Made by a program: the position numbers and the translations under genes. A stretch of 64,000 nucleotides of DNA from Mytilisepta virgata (taxonomy: Eukaryota; Mollusca; Bivalvia; Mytilida; Mytilidae), in NCBI GenBank assembly GCA_028015205.1, contig CM051520.1:64798694-64862693 (forward strand). The letters run 5' to 3'. How positions within the stretch are numbered: the first letter of the stretch is position 1; every line of letters starts with the position of its first letter. Of this stretch, positions 19,350 to 31,120 are shown in pieces. The notes under the pieces are model-generated. The model was not told the DNA's origin, made no database searches, and saw only the letters and a program-made list of their open reading frames with translations.

Positions 19350-20936
19350 ATGTCTGCGACTTGTTCAGAGTGTGGTATAGAGTTTTCAAGAAAAGACGTC
19401 ATGTTGAGACATAAAAGAAATAAACATGGAATCACTCAACCGTATCCGCAGAGCACTCATGCGTATCCACCGCCGCCGCCACCACCGCCGCCGCCGCCAC
19501 CGCCACCACCGCCGCCGCCGCCACCGCCAAATGTCGTTTTACAACACCCGTTCACTATGATTTTGTGTGGGCCAACATCTAGTGGAAAATCTTGTTGGAT
19601 GAATAGGTTATTGACCCGTGCAAAAACCATGATCAAATCACCGCCGGAACGTATCATATGGTGTTACAAGAGATGGCAACCTCTTTTCAGCGAAATGCAA
19701 AGTACCATCAAAAACATACTATTCGTACAAGGTTTACCCGAAAATCTGAATGACGACTCATTCATCGACACTAGATATCCCAGTCTAATCGTCATCGACG
19801 ACCTGATGAGAGATGCCACTAATAGTAAAGACGTGTGTGAGCTCTTCGTGGAAGGAAGTCATCATAGGAACATCAGTGTGGCATGTATCATGCAGAACGG
19901 CTTCTCAAAGGGAAAAGAAAACAGAACCATGAGTATCAATACACAATATATAGTTTTATTCAAGAATCCACGTGATCAAATTGGACCGGCCGTATTTGCG
20001 AGACAGATGTATCCAAACAATCCAAAGAAATTCATGAACAAATACATAGAAGCTACAAAACGGCCTTATGGATATTTGTTCATCGATCTTAAACAGAACA
20101 CTCCAGAAGAAGATAGATTAAAGTCTGACATATTTGAAAACATTCCATGCCAAGAAAGTGTACACTGCAAACTGACGTTGGAGTCCAATAAAAACATGGT
20201 GGGTGGTGGAGTGGAGGAGTATATAAACAGAGACATACCAGAAGTTAGTCAGTTTGATGATAAACCTCAAAGTGAACAGACGTATTTAAGAGCCGCTGAA
20301 GATAATACAAATACGGAAGAGAAAATGCCTTCCTGTGACGATTGCGGGCTCGTGTTTCAAAACGTACCCGATTTGGCTAGGCACATGAATAGATGGTGCC
20401 CTGAAAATAACGATTTGAAAAGAAAAAGAGACGACGATGAGGACGATTATATACCATCTAAGAAATCACGCTTAGAAGAGCGGACTATTATTGATGAAGG
20501 AGAAGACGTAGCTTTCACTAAATTAGCCGAACTTGCTAGAGAGGGTAATGAAGAATTGTGGGAATCTAAAGTAAATAAATACATCGAGAGTGGACTAGAC
20601 CAAGCCGACGCTGAACGTAAGGCAAATCGTAAATTAAAAGAGGAGGACTTTGATGAATTCACGTCGAACTACGGGAGTCTGATCCAATACATATTACAAA
20701 TAAGAGACGGTAAATTACATTCCAAAGTGATGAAGGTGGTCGATGAACTCGTTCAAGAAGGCCTGGACTACAAGAAAGCCATAAAAATGGCCATACGGAA
20801 ATATAAACACATGTTGGAACACTACTTAGATGAAGTCATTGATAATGAAAACTATGATGAAAGCGATAATGATGATGATGATGATGATGATAATAGTGAT
20901 GATGAGGAGGATGAGGAGGAGGAGGAGGAGGACTGA
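19350..20936 (+). CDS. Zinc-finger/poly-Pro packaging-type ATPase
   Basis: 528 aa from the ATG at 19,350 (context CAAAATGT); the frame is open upstream but begins with GTG, so this ATG is preferred. A C2H2 finger (CSECGIEF...HKRNKH) is followed by a run of over 20 prolines (~residues 41-65). The P-loop is CGPTSSGKSC (G74 onward). LIVIDDLM (~146-153) is Walker B, and HRNISVACIMQN follows as sensor-like segment. The order resembles the FtsK/HerA-type (A32-like) DNA-packaging ATPases of Polintons and large DNA viruses. A second finger (CDDCGLVF...HMNRWC) is near 329-350, followed by charged helices, and the C-terminus is an Asp/Glu tract encoded by GAT/GAG repeats. Packaging would need a capsid, none of which is encoded here. 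The fused fingers suggest it binds DNA. Confidence 0.85.
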   Translation: MSATCSECGIEFSRKDVMLRHKRNKHGITQPYPQSTHAYPPPPPPPPPPPPPPPPPPPPPNVVLQHPFTMILCGPTSSGKSCWMNRLLTRAKTMIKSPPERIIWCYKRWQPLFSEMQSTIKNILFVQGLPENLNDDSFIDTRYPSLIVIDDLMRDATNSKDVCELFVEGSHHRNISVACIMQNGFSKGKENRTMSINTQYIVLFKNPRDQIGPAVFARQMYPNNPKKFMNKYIEATKRPYGYLFIDLKQNTPEEDRLKSDIFENIPCQESVHCKLTLESNKNMVGGGVEEYINRDIPEVSQFDDKPQSEQTYLRAAEDNTNTEEKMPSCDDCGLVFQNVPDLARHMNRWCPENNDLKRKRDDDEDDYIPSKKSRLEERTIIDEGEDVAFTKLAELAREGNEELWESKVNKYIESGLDQADAERKANRKLKEEDFDEFTSNYGSLIQYILQIRDGKLHSKVMKVVDELVQEGLDYKKAIKMAIRKYKHMLEHYLDEVIDNENYDESDNDDDDDDDNSDDEEDEEEEEED

Positions 20937-20944
20937 TATATAAG
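20937..20944 (+). promoter_or_regulatory. TATA box immediately after the ATPase stop
   Basis: TATATAAG begins directly after TGA (20,934-20,936) and lies 52 bp before the integrase ATG, a good spacing for an independent promoter. Confidence 0.6.
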
Positions 20945-20995
20945 GGAGCATTATTTCTCATACTTCATTTTATTTGAAGTCTCCATACCATACAG

Positions 20996-22108
20996 ATGGC
21001 GTCTTGGGAGCAGTATTTAAAGAAAATCTATTATGACCCGTCAAATCCTGCTAGTTATGCCGGTCCAGATAAATTGTACAGATTTGTCAGAAAAGACGGG
21101 AAATTCGTCTTAAGTAAATATAAAATAAGAAAATGGTTGCAACGACAAGAACCATATAGCCTACAGAGACCTGTAAGACGATCATTCAAACGAAATAGAG
21201 TCATCGTAACTGGTATAGACGATCAATGGGATGCCGATCTTATGGATATGTCCAAGTTTGCAAAATATAACGATGGCTACAACTACATATTAGTTGTCAT
21301 AGATATCTTCTCCAAATATGCTTGGTTGAGACCATTGAAAGATAAGAAAGGTGAATCCGTGAAGAGAGCTTTACAAAATGTTTTGGCAGAAGGACGTTCA
21401 CCTAGGAGAATAAGAACCGACAAAGGTCAAGAATTTAGGTCACGATCGGTAGAGGATCTATTAAAACAGAGAGGAATTCAACATCTCTACGCACAAAACA
21501 CAGAAATCAAGGCTAACTATGTTGAGAGATTGAATAAAACAATTAAGTCGAAGATCGTGAGGTATTTTACACACAAGCAATCCTATGAGTATGTGGATGA
21601 CTTGCAGAAATTTGCAAACAGCTACAACAAAACATATCATAGAACGATAGGGATGTCTCCAGATAAGGTATCTAAAGGCAAAGAAACAAATTTGTGGTGG
21701 AAAATGTATTGGCCTAAGAAAACAGTGTCAATAGTCAAGACCAAAACGGTTACGAAACCGTTCCGTTTTAAAGTAGGAGATAAAGTCAGACTTACATATA
21801 TAAGAAACCCATTTACCAGAGAATACGATGAAAAATGGACCGGAGAAATATTCAAAATTTCACAGAAAATATTACGTGGTGGATTGCCAATATACAGATT
21901 GAAAGATTTTCATGACGAAGATATTAAAGGAACATTCTATCAATCCGAATTGCAAAAAGTGGATGTTAGAGACGACGACTTATGGAAAGTGGAGGAGATC
22001 TTAAAGACCAGAGGCAAGGGTCGTAATAAACAATTATTCGTGAAATGGTTGAACTGGCCAAAGAAATTCAATTCCTGGATCGAAGCTCGCGATATATCCG
22101 ATCTTTGA
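20996..22108 (+). CDS. INT: Retroviral-type integrase with chromodomain
   Basis: 370 aa. The rve core has D81 (DLMDMSKF), D~141 in RTDKGQEF and E~177 in NYVERLNK, a DD35E arrangement. An SH3-like segment follows (FKVGDKVRLTYIRN ... WTGEIFKI, ~255-290). The C-terminus is a chromodomain (WKVEEILKTRGKG ... FVKWLNWPKKFNSWIEARDI). Polinton integrases of this type insert the element and make 6-bp duplications, as seen here; the chromodomain may steer it to chromatin marks. Catalytic residues appear intact. The usual N-terminal HHCC zinc finger is not evident. Confidence 0.93.
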   Translation: MASWEQYLKKIYYDPSNPASYAGPDKLYRFVRKDGKFVLSKYKIRKWLQRQEPYSLQRPVRRSFKRNRVIVTGIDDQWDADLMDMSKFAKYNDGYNYILVVIDIFSKYAWLRPLKDKKGESVKRALQNVLAEGRSPRRIRTDKGQEFRSRSVEDLLKQRGIQHLYAQNTEIKANYVERLNKTIKSKIVRYFTHKQSYEYVDDLQKFANSYNKTYHRTIGMSPDKVSKGKETNLWWKMYWPKKTVSIVKTKTVTKPFRFKVGDKVRLTYIRNPFTREYDEKWTGEIFKISQKILRGGLPIYRLKDFHDEDIKGTFYQSELQKVDVRDDDLWKVEEILKTRGKGRNKQLFVKWLNWPKKFNSWIEARDISDL

Positions 22109-22330
22109 GAGAGTAAACTATCCTGGAAAGGCTAACATCAAGCCTCGGCAGTTTACGCCCCTGCACGAAAGATAGCATACTGTTGGCCCTTTCGTGAGGT
22201 TGAAGATACTGTCGGGTGGTAGATGACTCTCTCTCTTTTTTTTTTTTTTCGATGTATAATTTGTGAAGGTTAGGGATTTATATATTGTAAAGGCAGCGTG
22301 TGGATGGCTCTCCGACCCGCGTCTGCCTAT
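22109..22330. other. Short non-coding stretch after integrase
   Basis: Contains CTCTCTCT followed by a poly-T run near 22,228-22,249. No gene is seen, and no clear AATAAA follows the integrase stop on the plus strand. Confidence 0.5.
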
Positions 22331-22852
22331 ATTGACGGAGATATTAAATATAGCGTACATAGTTAAGTCTTTGTTAACTGTGAATATTGCACACACACAC
22401 TTATGGTAAATAGATGGTTATGACAAACGATCAATAACAAGGATTTATCTACATATGAAAAACGAGAATCACACATAAATCAATACACACTCATACTAAT
22501 TAAACAATTGAAGGGTATGCACGGGGTGGAGTACAATGACTGATGCAGCGGTGCGTCTAATTACATCATAAGATATCCTCAATTTTGCCTCCCCCTCCCC
22601 GGTCACATTCCGTAGAACGTAATATTACTATAAAATATTACCACTCATTAATTATGCAACAATGCATATGATGACGCTGCAGTTAAACGCTTCATTTGGC
22701 GAGTGTTTTAATTACCATCTATTAATCACAGTCCATATAATGACGTCATGGTGTTAACCTCACTCTGGGAGGTTAACTGTTGGGAGGTTAATTTTTTCCT
22801 ATAGGATTAACATTATGCTAATTGTGCTTCAATCCTTAGAAACATAACTACT
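22331..22852 (-). repeat. Right terminal inverted repeat of the Polinton
   Basis: 522 bp, reverse complement of 12,936-13,466. It lacks the 9 bp found in the left copy and ends CATAACTACT. Confidence 0.92.
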
Positions 22853-22858
22853 TGGGCC
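22853..22858. repeat. Polinton target duplication, right copy
   Basis: TGGGCC, identical to 12,930-12,935. Confidence 0.95.
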
Positions 22859-24130
22859 AATTGGGACCAAACTTTGACGAAATGGTCCTTAGGTGGTCCT
22901 CTTTCAAAACTGTGTACCGGTGTCTGTACTTCTTACCAATATGTTTCATGGGAATAATGCAAGTAATATAGGAGGAGTTGCGGACAACACATGGAACGAA
23001 GTTTTAAGTCCAAACAGCCATTTCTTTTACATTTCTTGTCCAAACAGAAATCCATGACAATATGCACATCACCATAAAGTGTTCTGACACTCCAGAAAGT
23101 TTCATGAGAATCATGCAAGTAATGTAGGAGGAGCAAACATACATTTGAATGTCTTCCCCTGTAAAGAAACTTGGGCAATTGAGACCAAAGTTTGATGGAA
23201 TGGTTCTTAGATGGTCCTGTTTCAAATGATGTCCAACCCTCTGACCAATATGGCCACCATCACTAAAAATGATTAAAAAAAATAACATGAACTCTTCCTT
23301 GAAACTACTTGGACAATTTAGACCACACTTTGATGTAATGGTCCATGGGTGGATCGCTTTAAAAAATTTGTCTAGGAGCAATATAGTCACTGATATTGGA
23401 AAATTATTGAATTAATTTTTAAAATCTTTCTGTGAAAACATGGCCAAATGGAACGAAACCAAGATGGCCAGCTTTCAGAATTGTGTCCAGTGACCGGACT
23501 GTCAACAGCTGAACTTAGTTTAATATAGGATCCTTTCGGAAAACTCATTTGAAAATCTTCTTGTCTGAAACCACATGGTCAGTTGGAACCAGACTTAGCA
23601 GATATGGTCATTAGATAACCCTTTTTCAGAATTGTGTCCGATAACCCGAACTGTGATCTAGGGTGGGCAACTAAGGTATAGTACCTCCGGGAAAATTCAT
23701 TTAAAGATCTTGTCTGAAACCACTTGCCCAATTTGAACCAGACTTGGCAGCAATATTCCGTAGGTCGATCAACCAGACAAACTTTGTTTAACATACGACT
23801 GTACAGGAAAATTCATTTAAAAATCTTGTCTGAAACTACTTGGCAAATTGAAACCAAATTTTGTAGCAGTAGTCCAAAGATGGTCTTTTTTCAGATATAC
23901 ACGTATGTCTAATAATCCAAACAGTCAACCAAGATGGCCACCACAGACGAACATTGAATTTGCTCTTCAATGTTTTTGAGCACAATTGTTGAGGCGTAAA
24001 TCGACGAAATTTGCACATCTTGTGCAGCAAGACTGGTATACTAGTATCCGATGACCCAACCCGTGGCAGTCAACATAGATGACCCCCAAAGCTGAACTAA
24101 ATGGCAAACAAGAGTTTCGTATATAATTCT
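22853..24130 (+). repeat. Dispersed bivalve-type repeat, right part
   Basis: Several degenerate subunits, each with a form of 'GAAACnACTTGGnCAATT', 'ACCAnACTTnGCAG', 'TGGTCnTTAGnTGGTCC' and 'AAGATGGCCA'. The first continues directly the sequence interrupted at 12,935. Some short minus-strand ORFs here are translations of the repeat. Confidence 0.65.
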
Positions 24131-25780
24131 AGGGTTTTTTCCCAAAAATTATAAATAGATATAAACATGACGTCCTTCAAAGGCTTTGATTCCAAACATG
24201 TGATATTTTGGTATAATAATTCATGAAAGAATGAATTTGTACAGATTTACCACAGGTTGGTCCTCCGTTTATTCCAATATTAGTTTACCACTCGCAAAAA
24301 CCGAACCCGTGGTAAAATAAACATAAATTCATGCCCTGATGGTTTTTTTAAAAAATAATTTTGCCCATTTCCTCTGCAAACGGAACAAATTTTGCTAATG
24401 GAGGAAGAGGAAATTCCAGAGGAAGTACAAGCTTTAAAAATTGATGAATTTCAACATAGACTATCACTTTACAGATAACCTGTTAGAAAAATCTATATAT
24501 TTAGTGAGCGACCATGTGATTTATAGGGGGTGCTAGGACGTGATCTAGGATTTTAGAATTGTTTTTTTCTGCGACATCGATGAGCCTGCATTATTCATTT
24601 TCGACGGTCAACTTTTTTTCAGAACAGATTATTAATACTAGTTCCAGGTTATATTCATATCCTGCTTACTTTTACCACATTTTACAGTCTGTTTTACCAA
24701 ATTTTGGATACTCCTTTTTTTTAATCTCACCTGGACCATATGAACTATTCCCATCAACTGGTGTCTTTGTCATCGGCGACGTCGTCCGTAAATGTTTACA
24801 TTTTTGGTAGTACTACACAATTATCATTCTAAGTTGGAATTTTAACAACAAAATATGAAATTGTACCTGTATGTCATGCACAATCTTCCATTTATTTTGG
24901 TTTTTAGACCTAAATAATTATGTATAAATGAAAGGAATCACAAAAAAAAACACAAAAGATTCTGATCTACAAGGTCAGATGGAGATGCCGCGTATTAGGT
25001 CCATGCATGCACATTGAACCATTAAAATTAGCTTAAATCAACTGTCAAATATCCTCTCTTTCAACATAAATCAAATCATAATTATCAGCAAATATTACCC
25101 ATCAGTTTTAAGCATTTCCTAAACTAAGCTATAAATAAAATTATAATTGTATAGTGGAGCATACCCTGAAGAGACTCTTAGATTTATAAATTCCACATCC
25201 ATTCCTTGCTCAGTAAAACTCAATTGTTTCTCTGCCTTAATGAGCAACCATTTGATTCTTATAGGAAGAAGAGGGAGTTTTGATTAATTCAAAACCCAGT
25301 GTTCAAAATTGATCGGAAATGTTCAGCTTTAAAATATGACCACAAAAGAATGACGTCGGGCTGAATATTCAACTCAACTAGCTGTCTAATTTGGAAAATA
25401 ATAATTACTACTACTACAGGAGTGTTATAGACACCGGCTTAACGGAATTTCGGTTAAAATGTACCTTCTTTCAGTTAGACTTTCACAGATAAATAAAAGA
25501 TAAACTATAATTTAAAAGTCAAAACTAATCGACGGAGTCAATCTTGATTAGCTACATATCTGATGGAAACAAACAGCTTGGTTGATAACATTGAGTATAA
25601 AAAGTGCCTCATTAGATCCCCATCCCTTTCTCAATGTTGTCACATTGTATGCTATGTCATTTATCTTTTATTTCATTTTTAGCATTATTTCTCATGACCA
25701 TGGACATTATCATTCTTCAAACTTTTTTTTTAAAAATATTTTGCTCTATAATCATTGGATCAATTTGAACTAACCTTTGG
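24131..25780. other. AT-rich intergenic DNA, nothing recognised
   Basis: I see no gene, RNA or clear repeat here. Short ORFs near 24,559 and 25,582 are hydrophobic by base composition. Confidence 0.5.
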
Positions 25781-26120
25781 TGGATTGTTCCTAGGATGTC
25801 CCCTTTCTACTACCGGTAATTGGGATATTTGCAACCAACTCTAGTAGAATTTTTTATTAAATGGTCCCATATTGACATTGTGTGCGGAGGCTTGTGCAGG
25901 GGCTCCTGACCTTGGACCAATATGACCACTTTTAATAAAAATTTAGAAAAAACAACACGAAAATGTGTTTAAAATCTCCCTTTTGAATACTGGACCTATT
26001 TGGACCAAACTCTTGTCAAAAGTTTTCCTGAGGGTTTATACCTCGGAACAATATGGCTGCCATCACTAAATATAGAACAACCATCAAGAAACAAGAACAT
26101 GTGTCCGGATGACACTAATG
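25781..26120 (+). repeat. Dispersed bivalve-type repeat, degenerate copy
   Basis: Contains TTTGGACCAAACTCTTG, ACCAATATGACCAC and ACAATATGGCTGCCATCACT in the same orientation as 22,853-24,130. Confidence 0.55.
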
Positions 26121-26815
26121 TCCCGCTTTTGAAATAGTTGACCGAAATTGATAAGTCATTTAAATTAATACCACAATAGATTTCAACTTTCTATTCCCTT
26201 TTTGCGGAAATTTAGTCATCATCTGCCATATTTCACAATCCTCTTTCCTAACACCATAACATTTCCTATGTGCAAGGGAACGTGAAACAAAATTTAGAAA
26301 GTTCGTATCATGATGCGCATGTGTACCACTTTTCATTATGATTTAACCCCATCATTATAGACAAAAGGTTTTAATGCAAATCTTGAACTTGAGTCTGCAG
26401 CATTACATTTCCTATGTTCTATGAGCCATGAAACCAATGTCAAAACCATAAAAATGTATGAATTTTAGATAGTTCATATCATGATGTACACTTGTATCAA
26501 TGTTCATGATGATATGACCAAATGTTCATAGAAAAAAGCTTCAACGCAAACCTTAACCTGGCGATTCACCATCTCATTTCCCCTGTTAACTGAAGCGTGA
26601 AATGTAGGTCAAAACTTTAAAATGGTATATATTTTAGAAAGTTCATATCATGATGTAAATATGTACCAATGTTCATGATGATGTTACCCCATCTTCATAT
26701 AGTAAATAACGCTTCAACGCAAACCGTAACATGAGGCGGGACGGACGAACGAACGGACGCATAAAACCCAAATTCTATATGTCCCCCAACTTTTGTTGGG
26801 GAGACATCAAAAATA
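26121..26815 (+). repeat. ~185-bp repeat block ending in GTTGGGGAGACAT
   Basis: Three degenerate units share GTTCATATCATGATGTA, TTCATGATGAT and CTTCAACGCAAACC. The block ends GGACGGACGAACGAACGGACGC and CCCCCAACTTTTGTTGGGGAGACAT, which contains a short palindrome (CCCCAAC/GTTGGGG). It looks like one interspersed repeat. Confidence 0.6.
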
Positions 26816-29800
26816 ATGCACTTCTGCCCTGAAACCATTGGACCTATTGCATCTTACCCTTTCAAAAGATTATCTTTGCCCATACCTTGTATCATTCAAT
26901 TTATCATGTTTATGATGGTCATATAAAAAATCGGAAAATGAATAAATAAAATAAATAAATAAAAATAATTATAAATCCTTTTGTACAATACACATTTCTG
27001 CCCTAAGCCCCATCAGGTTAACATGTGACCAAAATTTTAGAAAACCGATAAAAAAAATTCAAAACTTTGTGAGGAATACAAAAAACTATGGTGGTTCAAG
27101 AATTGAACAAAAATTATCATATAAGTAAACAAATGAAAGGAATAGATTTTTTTATACCAATTTTGACGCACAAGATGTGCACATTCGACAATTTATGACT
27201 CATCAGTTGTGCTTTAAATGTTGAAACCCAAACAGTAATCCAAAAAGTAGAAGAGCAAATGGAAAAACGCCAAAATGACTAAAATGGATAAAGCCAATAC
27301 TATCTAAAGACAGAGCCACGAAGGTAATTATTATTGAAATTTACATCAGCAACCCCCCCCCCCCCCCCCCCCGCCTTTAAAACATGTATCAGACAAAAGT
27401 ATATTATATTTTCAATAGTGAAGATGCTGATATACTAAACTCTATTTTTACATAATAATATGCCATGAATCTTTATTTCAAATACTGATAGAATATAGAG
27501 AATGGAAACGTTAAATGTGTCAAAGAAAACTAATATTAGATTAAGGAGCGATATTTTTTCCCTAAGAACATTTTCGGTAGCCGTGGTCCATGCAAAATTT
27601 TTCAAGGAAAAATGTTCCTATATATTTTACGCATATACAGTTCATGTATTTCCAGGAGCCTGCTGGGTAGTTATATTTTTCAACATTAATTTTGTTGTTA
27701 TTAAATCAATGTTTATTATAATGTTTCCATACCATTTTTTTTGGGGGGGGGGGGGGGTGTTAGTGCTCCAAAAGACCTAAAAATTTAATGGTGTGGAATT
27801 TATATATCTTTATTTGAAGGGGTATTATTTCATACTTCTGTTTTTTTTTTTTAATTTAGCTCACTCGACAGCTCACTCACCATTGTCACCTGTTTTGTAC
27901 ACATTTATGTATTTTTATTTTGAAAAGCAGGCACAATTTGGCACTCACTTAAAAAATATACATGATTGTACAGTTTGGAATTTGAAAAATACGCTGATTC
28001 TTGACAATTTTGCGGAAAACAGTGTAGGGTCGAAATAATAAATAGAGATACCATTCTTTACCCGACTTGTAAAAAGTAAATTTGAGAAAACAAAAATAAT
28101 AATAAAGCGCGCGCAGAAAAAAAAATTGTTTCATCTGAAAGGTTAACATGAAATCTTGACCCCGAAGAAATAAAGAGGGTAAAACAGGGTAAATATTTTC
28201 CTGTAACTTTTTGCAGTTTTATTTTACGTATTTTCGTCATTTGTGTTCGTGGTTGAAGGTCTATATCAACCGGTTTCTTGCAAACTGTTACAAGCGCAAA
28301 GTGCAGGCCAATTGTTTTATTTTTCATTTATTGTGAACGACATTTTTATTTTCTACATATTATCCCATACTACCCTCTTAATATAGGTGGACTATACCAC
28401 GCGAAATTGGTATTGTGAACTGATTTCAGCATGTTCAGGTGACCCAATCTTCCCGCTAAAAAAAATACATATGGAAGGTAGTGATGTAACTGGAAAGACA
28501 CGTTTATTTTATTTGCGGTAAAGTTTAAAACCACACAAGAGCAGCAATGAGTTGTCCCAGAAATGCATGAAGCGCGGAAAATGTGGTAATTTTTCCAAGT
28601 AAGTTGGATTTTTGTTCTAAGCCAAAGGGCAAAGCATATTTGTAAAAAGAAATCTTTGACAGATAAATAAATTTTCCGTAGTCATGTAAACCCTGTATAA
28701 ATCAAGAATTCCTCCATTGAGACAATGAAATGCAATAAAGAATTAAAGTAGCGAAACCCATCATCAGGTGAGAAAGGTGAGAGAAGCTCCCTATAGAATT
28801 TAAGTGTTTTTAAAAGAAGGCATTAGATTTGATCAAGCCACATTTAAATGAGTATTCAGAGGCTATCATGGTGCCCATAGACAAAGGCATGGTATAGCAC
28901 TATACTAGATGCCCAGAGAAAAGGTGCTGTGACTATCCTATTTGGTGTGGGGAAGGGGAGGCTACTTGACCATAACGTTATTTCTTCGTTGTGCTGATCG
29001 CCCTTGCATAATAAAACAGTTTTCAAAAAACATGCCCTGTTCATGACCAACAGTGCAACTAAAGATTGGGAAAGTTTTGAGGATTAATGGGAAAATATAG
29101 ATTTTATTAATATTACTTTGTGTTGATTTATGAGGATCTGAAATGGGAGGGGGAGAGAGGTGGTCTTACGTCCTGTATTAAGTGAAGTTTTCTCTATTCT
29201 GCCAAAAGAGCTCATTCTGTACAAATTTTGAGGCTGGGTTCATAAGTCAGAAATTCAAAACTGCATCAAATTAAGGTAAACAGAGACGAAATGTAGGACA
29301 AGATTATAAGGTGCACGTGTTATGCGTCTCCTTTGAAAATTAGGTTGCTTAAATCAATTTAATGCATAATCTGTTTATAGGATTTAATTTTTTTTAGTCT
29401 TTGCAGTTGCTTTTAGTGTAATCAGAATTGTTTCAGTTAATTGTCCATTTTTAAATTAATTACTCCACATCATCATTAATTATTTATTTTCTTTAGACGA
29501 TTATTCTCTATTCAATAAATTTTAATGGTGTCTATTCTAGTGTGACCACATCCACACCCTCATAGATGTTCATAATTAATAAATTATATTCTGGATTTAA
29601 GTAATCATTGCAACTAACAAACCTAAAATTCAAAGTAGCTCAAGGTTCTTTTTTAATGTAAATATATAGATATTGAAAAGCTCAATCCAATACATGCCTT
29701 AATTTCAGATTAAAAAAGTAACTTGGAAAATTATTTCTGGACTAAATTTAATTTAAAACCTTATCCAGGTGTGAAATACAAAATCTTTGATACCAATTTT

Positions 29801-31120
29801 GATCCACAAGATGTACACATTTTGTCAATTTATGACTCAATCAGTTTGTTCTCAAGGCCTAAAATGTTAAAAACCAAAGCTAATATAAAAAAGTTGAAAG
29901 GCAAATTAAAGAAATAATAAATTGCTGAAATGAAAATTTTTCAGTAAAATTTAATCACTCTTGTGAAAGCTGCATTTAACAGTACATGTATATTTCACAT
30001 CAAAAATTTTATACACGTTAAAATGTTGCAAGTGGTATGGTAACGCTAGAGCTAAAATGTCAAGTTTGAAAGTTTGGAATTAATGCAGAGGTGGGCATGA
30101 TATTTCATAATTTAGAGAAGCAGTTTGAAATATATATACAATTTTATTTACATTTAAGAACAATTATTTTCTTAATGAATTATGTTAGACCTCAAATTTT
30201 GCGTCTTTGATTCCCTCAGGGTTTAATACATTTTGCAGATTTGATGAAAAAGTGGTACAAAGTTATTTCAACTCAAAGCAAAATTATCACCATGCCAACT
30301 ATTAGATGGAATCAACATTTTAATTCAGAAGAACAGTGCCTGTAGTCCTGTGAGTGTTTTCTTACTTTACATACTCAATACTATTTCATCTGTTATAAGT
30401 GTTAAAAAATCTGGACAGTTTTATAAATGAATTATTTTTTGCACTTACCATTAGTGAACATTGGGAATCGGCTGAAAAACAATAATCGGTTAATTGAAAT
30501 AATCGGGAAGCCTAACTGATTTGATTATCGATTATGATTGGAATGAGAAACCAGAGTGAGTTATCTTTTCCTAACCAATGTAGGTAAGGGAGATAATAAA
30601 TTTGTCTCCCTTTTAACCTCAGGACAAAAGGTAGAGAATTTAATTATCTCTATTACCTACAATAAGTCACTCTGGTTCCTCATTGTAAGATGCAACTAAA
30701 GTTATTATCAGATTTATATAAAATCATGTTTTGTCTCTTTCACCAGAATCAGAATGTATTATATAAGTATTAAGTAGGCACCATGTCAATGAATGAAATA
30801 ATGTGCTTTTATTTTAACCCTTTTCTTGACATGATTTGGCTCTATTAACTGAACAATTACCAAAATTTCTTTATTTTTTTTAAAAAGTCTGTTATGACCG
30901 ATAATCGATTTTTAAAAAAAATAATCCATAATGGCCAGAAAAAAGAAAAAAAATTGATCCGTTTTCGATTATAATCGATAATTGGAAGATCCCTACCTAC
31001 CATAAATATTTTTTTGACATTTTTCAATAAGCACTGTTGTGTAAGAATTATTGTCTACTTTAGACTCTTCAAAAACATAGTAAAAATTAAAAAAATCCCT
31101 ACCTACATTTACCTTCTCTA
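26816..31120. other. AT-rich intergenic DNA with homopolymer runs
   Basis: No gene recognised. It holds a poly-C run (27,353-27,372), a poly-G run (27,742-27,757), a GCGCGCGC patch near 28,107 and a small palindromic MITE at 30,542-30,684. CGATTATAATCG-type sequence near 30,500 and 30,966 may be the ends of a further decayed element. Confidence 0.5.
30542..30684. mobile_element. Palindromic MITE, ~143 bp
   Basis: AATGAGAAACCAGAGTGAG at the left faces ACTCTGGTTCCTCATT at the right, and the inner parts also pair (GTAGGTAA...GAGATAAT with ATTATCTC...TTACCTAC). The whole unit could fold as one hairpin. The target duplication is unclear. Confidence 0.6.

Larger units (their letters stand above)
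12936..22852 (+). mobile_element. Compact Polinton/Maverick, 9.9 kb, with TIRs and TSD
   Basis: The element starts AGTAGTTATG and ends CATAACTACT, with the AG...CT termini typical of Polintons. The ~525-bp inverted repeats and the 6-bp duplication are complete. It carries PolB, an ATPase and a retroviral-type integrase, all on the plus strand. Known Polintons are usually 15-20 kb and also encode major and minor capsid proteins and a Ulp1-like protease; none is visible here. Interior GC is higher than the flanks in the coding part. The three large frames are all open, so the element may have been active recently, though the TIRs differ by a 9-bp indel and some substitutions. Confidence 0.95.

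Noticed and set aside
19457..19657. Minus-strand poly-glycine ORF
   Set aside because: Antisense shadow of the poly-proline codons in the ATPase gene.
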